Source of the DNA: Clostridium sp. CAG:632
Lineage (GTDB): Bacteria; Bacillota; Clostridia; Lachnospirales; Lachnospiraceae
Reading direction: 5' to 3'
Length of the DNA: 6,671 nucleotides
Assembly (NCBI GenBank): GCA_000431515.1
Contig: HF991331.1
Coordinates: forward strand, 5,437-12,107
The notes under the pieces: generated by a model
Databases searched by the model: none
What the model saw: only the letters and a program-made list of their open reading frames with translations
Told to the model about the DNA's origin: nothing
Shown here: positions 6,556-6,671 of the stretch, in pieces
How the letters are laid out: each line of letters begins with the position of its first letter
Numbering within the stretch: the first letter of the stretch is position 1
Translations under genes and position numbers: made by a program

Positions 6556-6671
6556 ATGTCAAATATGTTTTGTTTTCAATGCCAGCAGGTCGCCGGAAAT
6601 AAAGCCTGTGTAAATACCGGGGTCTGCGGAAAACAGCCATCCACCGCCAAGCTGCAGGACGAGCTGATTCA
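6556..6671 (+). CDS. hcp: Hybrid-cluster protein (hydroxylamine reductase family), N-terminal part
   Basis: The first 38 codons, beginning MSNMFCFQCQQVAGNKAC, run off the right edge. Cys6, Cys9, Cys18 and Cys24 form the C-x2-C-x8-C-x5-C pattern, followed by GK, which binds the N-terminal [4Fe-4S] cluster of Hcp; the LQD segment that follows is also typical. Hcp proteins are cytosolic, hold a second hybrid Fe-S-O cluster (outside this window), and are linked to nitric oxide and hydroxylamine reduction. AGGAGG at 6542-6547 lies eight bases before the ATG; a second ATG at 6565 is too far from it. The gene diverges from the LacI-like regulator, with 279 bp between the start codons. No clear promoter was recognised in 6466-6541, only a weak -10-like TATTTT at 6500-6505. 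Confidence 0.9.
   Translation, partial: MSNMFCFQCQQVAGNKACVNTGVCGKQPSTAKLQDELI

Noticed and set aside
6236..6613. Plus-strand open frame of 125 codons across the regulator-hcp spacer
   Set aside because: It overlaps the regulator start, the GH1 remnant and the hcp start in another frame, and has no recognisable family features.

Overview
The window looks like part of a low-to-medium GC chromosome from an anaerobic Firmicute, most likely a gut clostridium of the Lachnospiraceae type. This is an inference from strong AGGAGG-type ribosome binding sites, sigma-A-like promoters, an aldo/keto reductase with two ferredoxin-type clusters, an 11-helix Na+ symporter, and a hybrid-cluster protein gene. 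No mobile element, CRISPR array, tRNA or rRNA was seen.

Layout from left to right. Positions 1-18 hold the first codons of an unidentified minus-strand gene, with a good ribosome binding site and promoter. A minus-strand block follows, transcribed right to left: an SNF-family sodium:amino-acid symporter (2593-3993), a class III aminotransferase resembling acetylornithine aminotransferase (1293-2495), and an aldo/keto reductase with two C-terminal [4Fe-4S] motifs (129-1268). The last two are 24 bp apart and are probably co-transcribed. A strong stem-loop (2557-2589) separates the symporter from the aminotransferase. Upstream of the symporter is an AT-rich spacer with a duplicated 14-bp near-palindromic element. 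The same spacer holds an intrinsic-terminator-like hairpin that points along the plus strand, where no gene is visible.

Positions 4285-6276 encode a 663-residue LacI-family regulator, about twice the usual length. It has a complete LacI/GalR protein (helix-turn-helix plus one periplasmic-binding-protein fold) followed by a second, complete sugar-binding-protein-like fold with no signal peptide. It starts at TTG behind a clear Shine-Dalgarno sequence and has its own near-consensus promoter. Just upstream of that promoter, in the same direction, lie 32 intact codons matching the C-terminal region of GH1 6-phospho-beta-glucosidases, with the rest of that gene missing. This suggests that a beta-glucoside locus once adjoined the regulator. 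Divergently, the window ends in the N-terminal 38 codons of a hybrid-cluster protein (hcp) at 6556.

The genes do not form one recognisable pathway. The symporter, aminotransferase and reductase suggest amino-acid uptake and metabolism. The regulator and GH1 remnant suggest sugar sensing. hcp belongs to nitrosative or redox stress handling. The tandem-sensor regulator and the GH1 relic beside it are the most unusual items.
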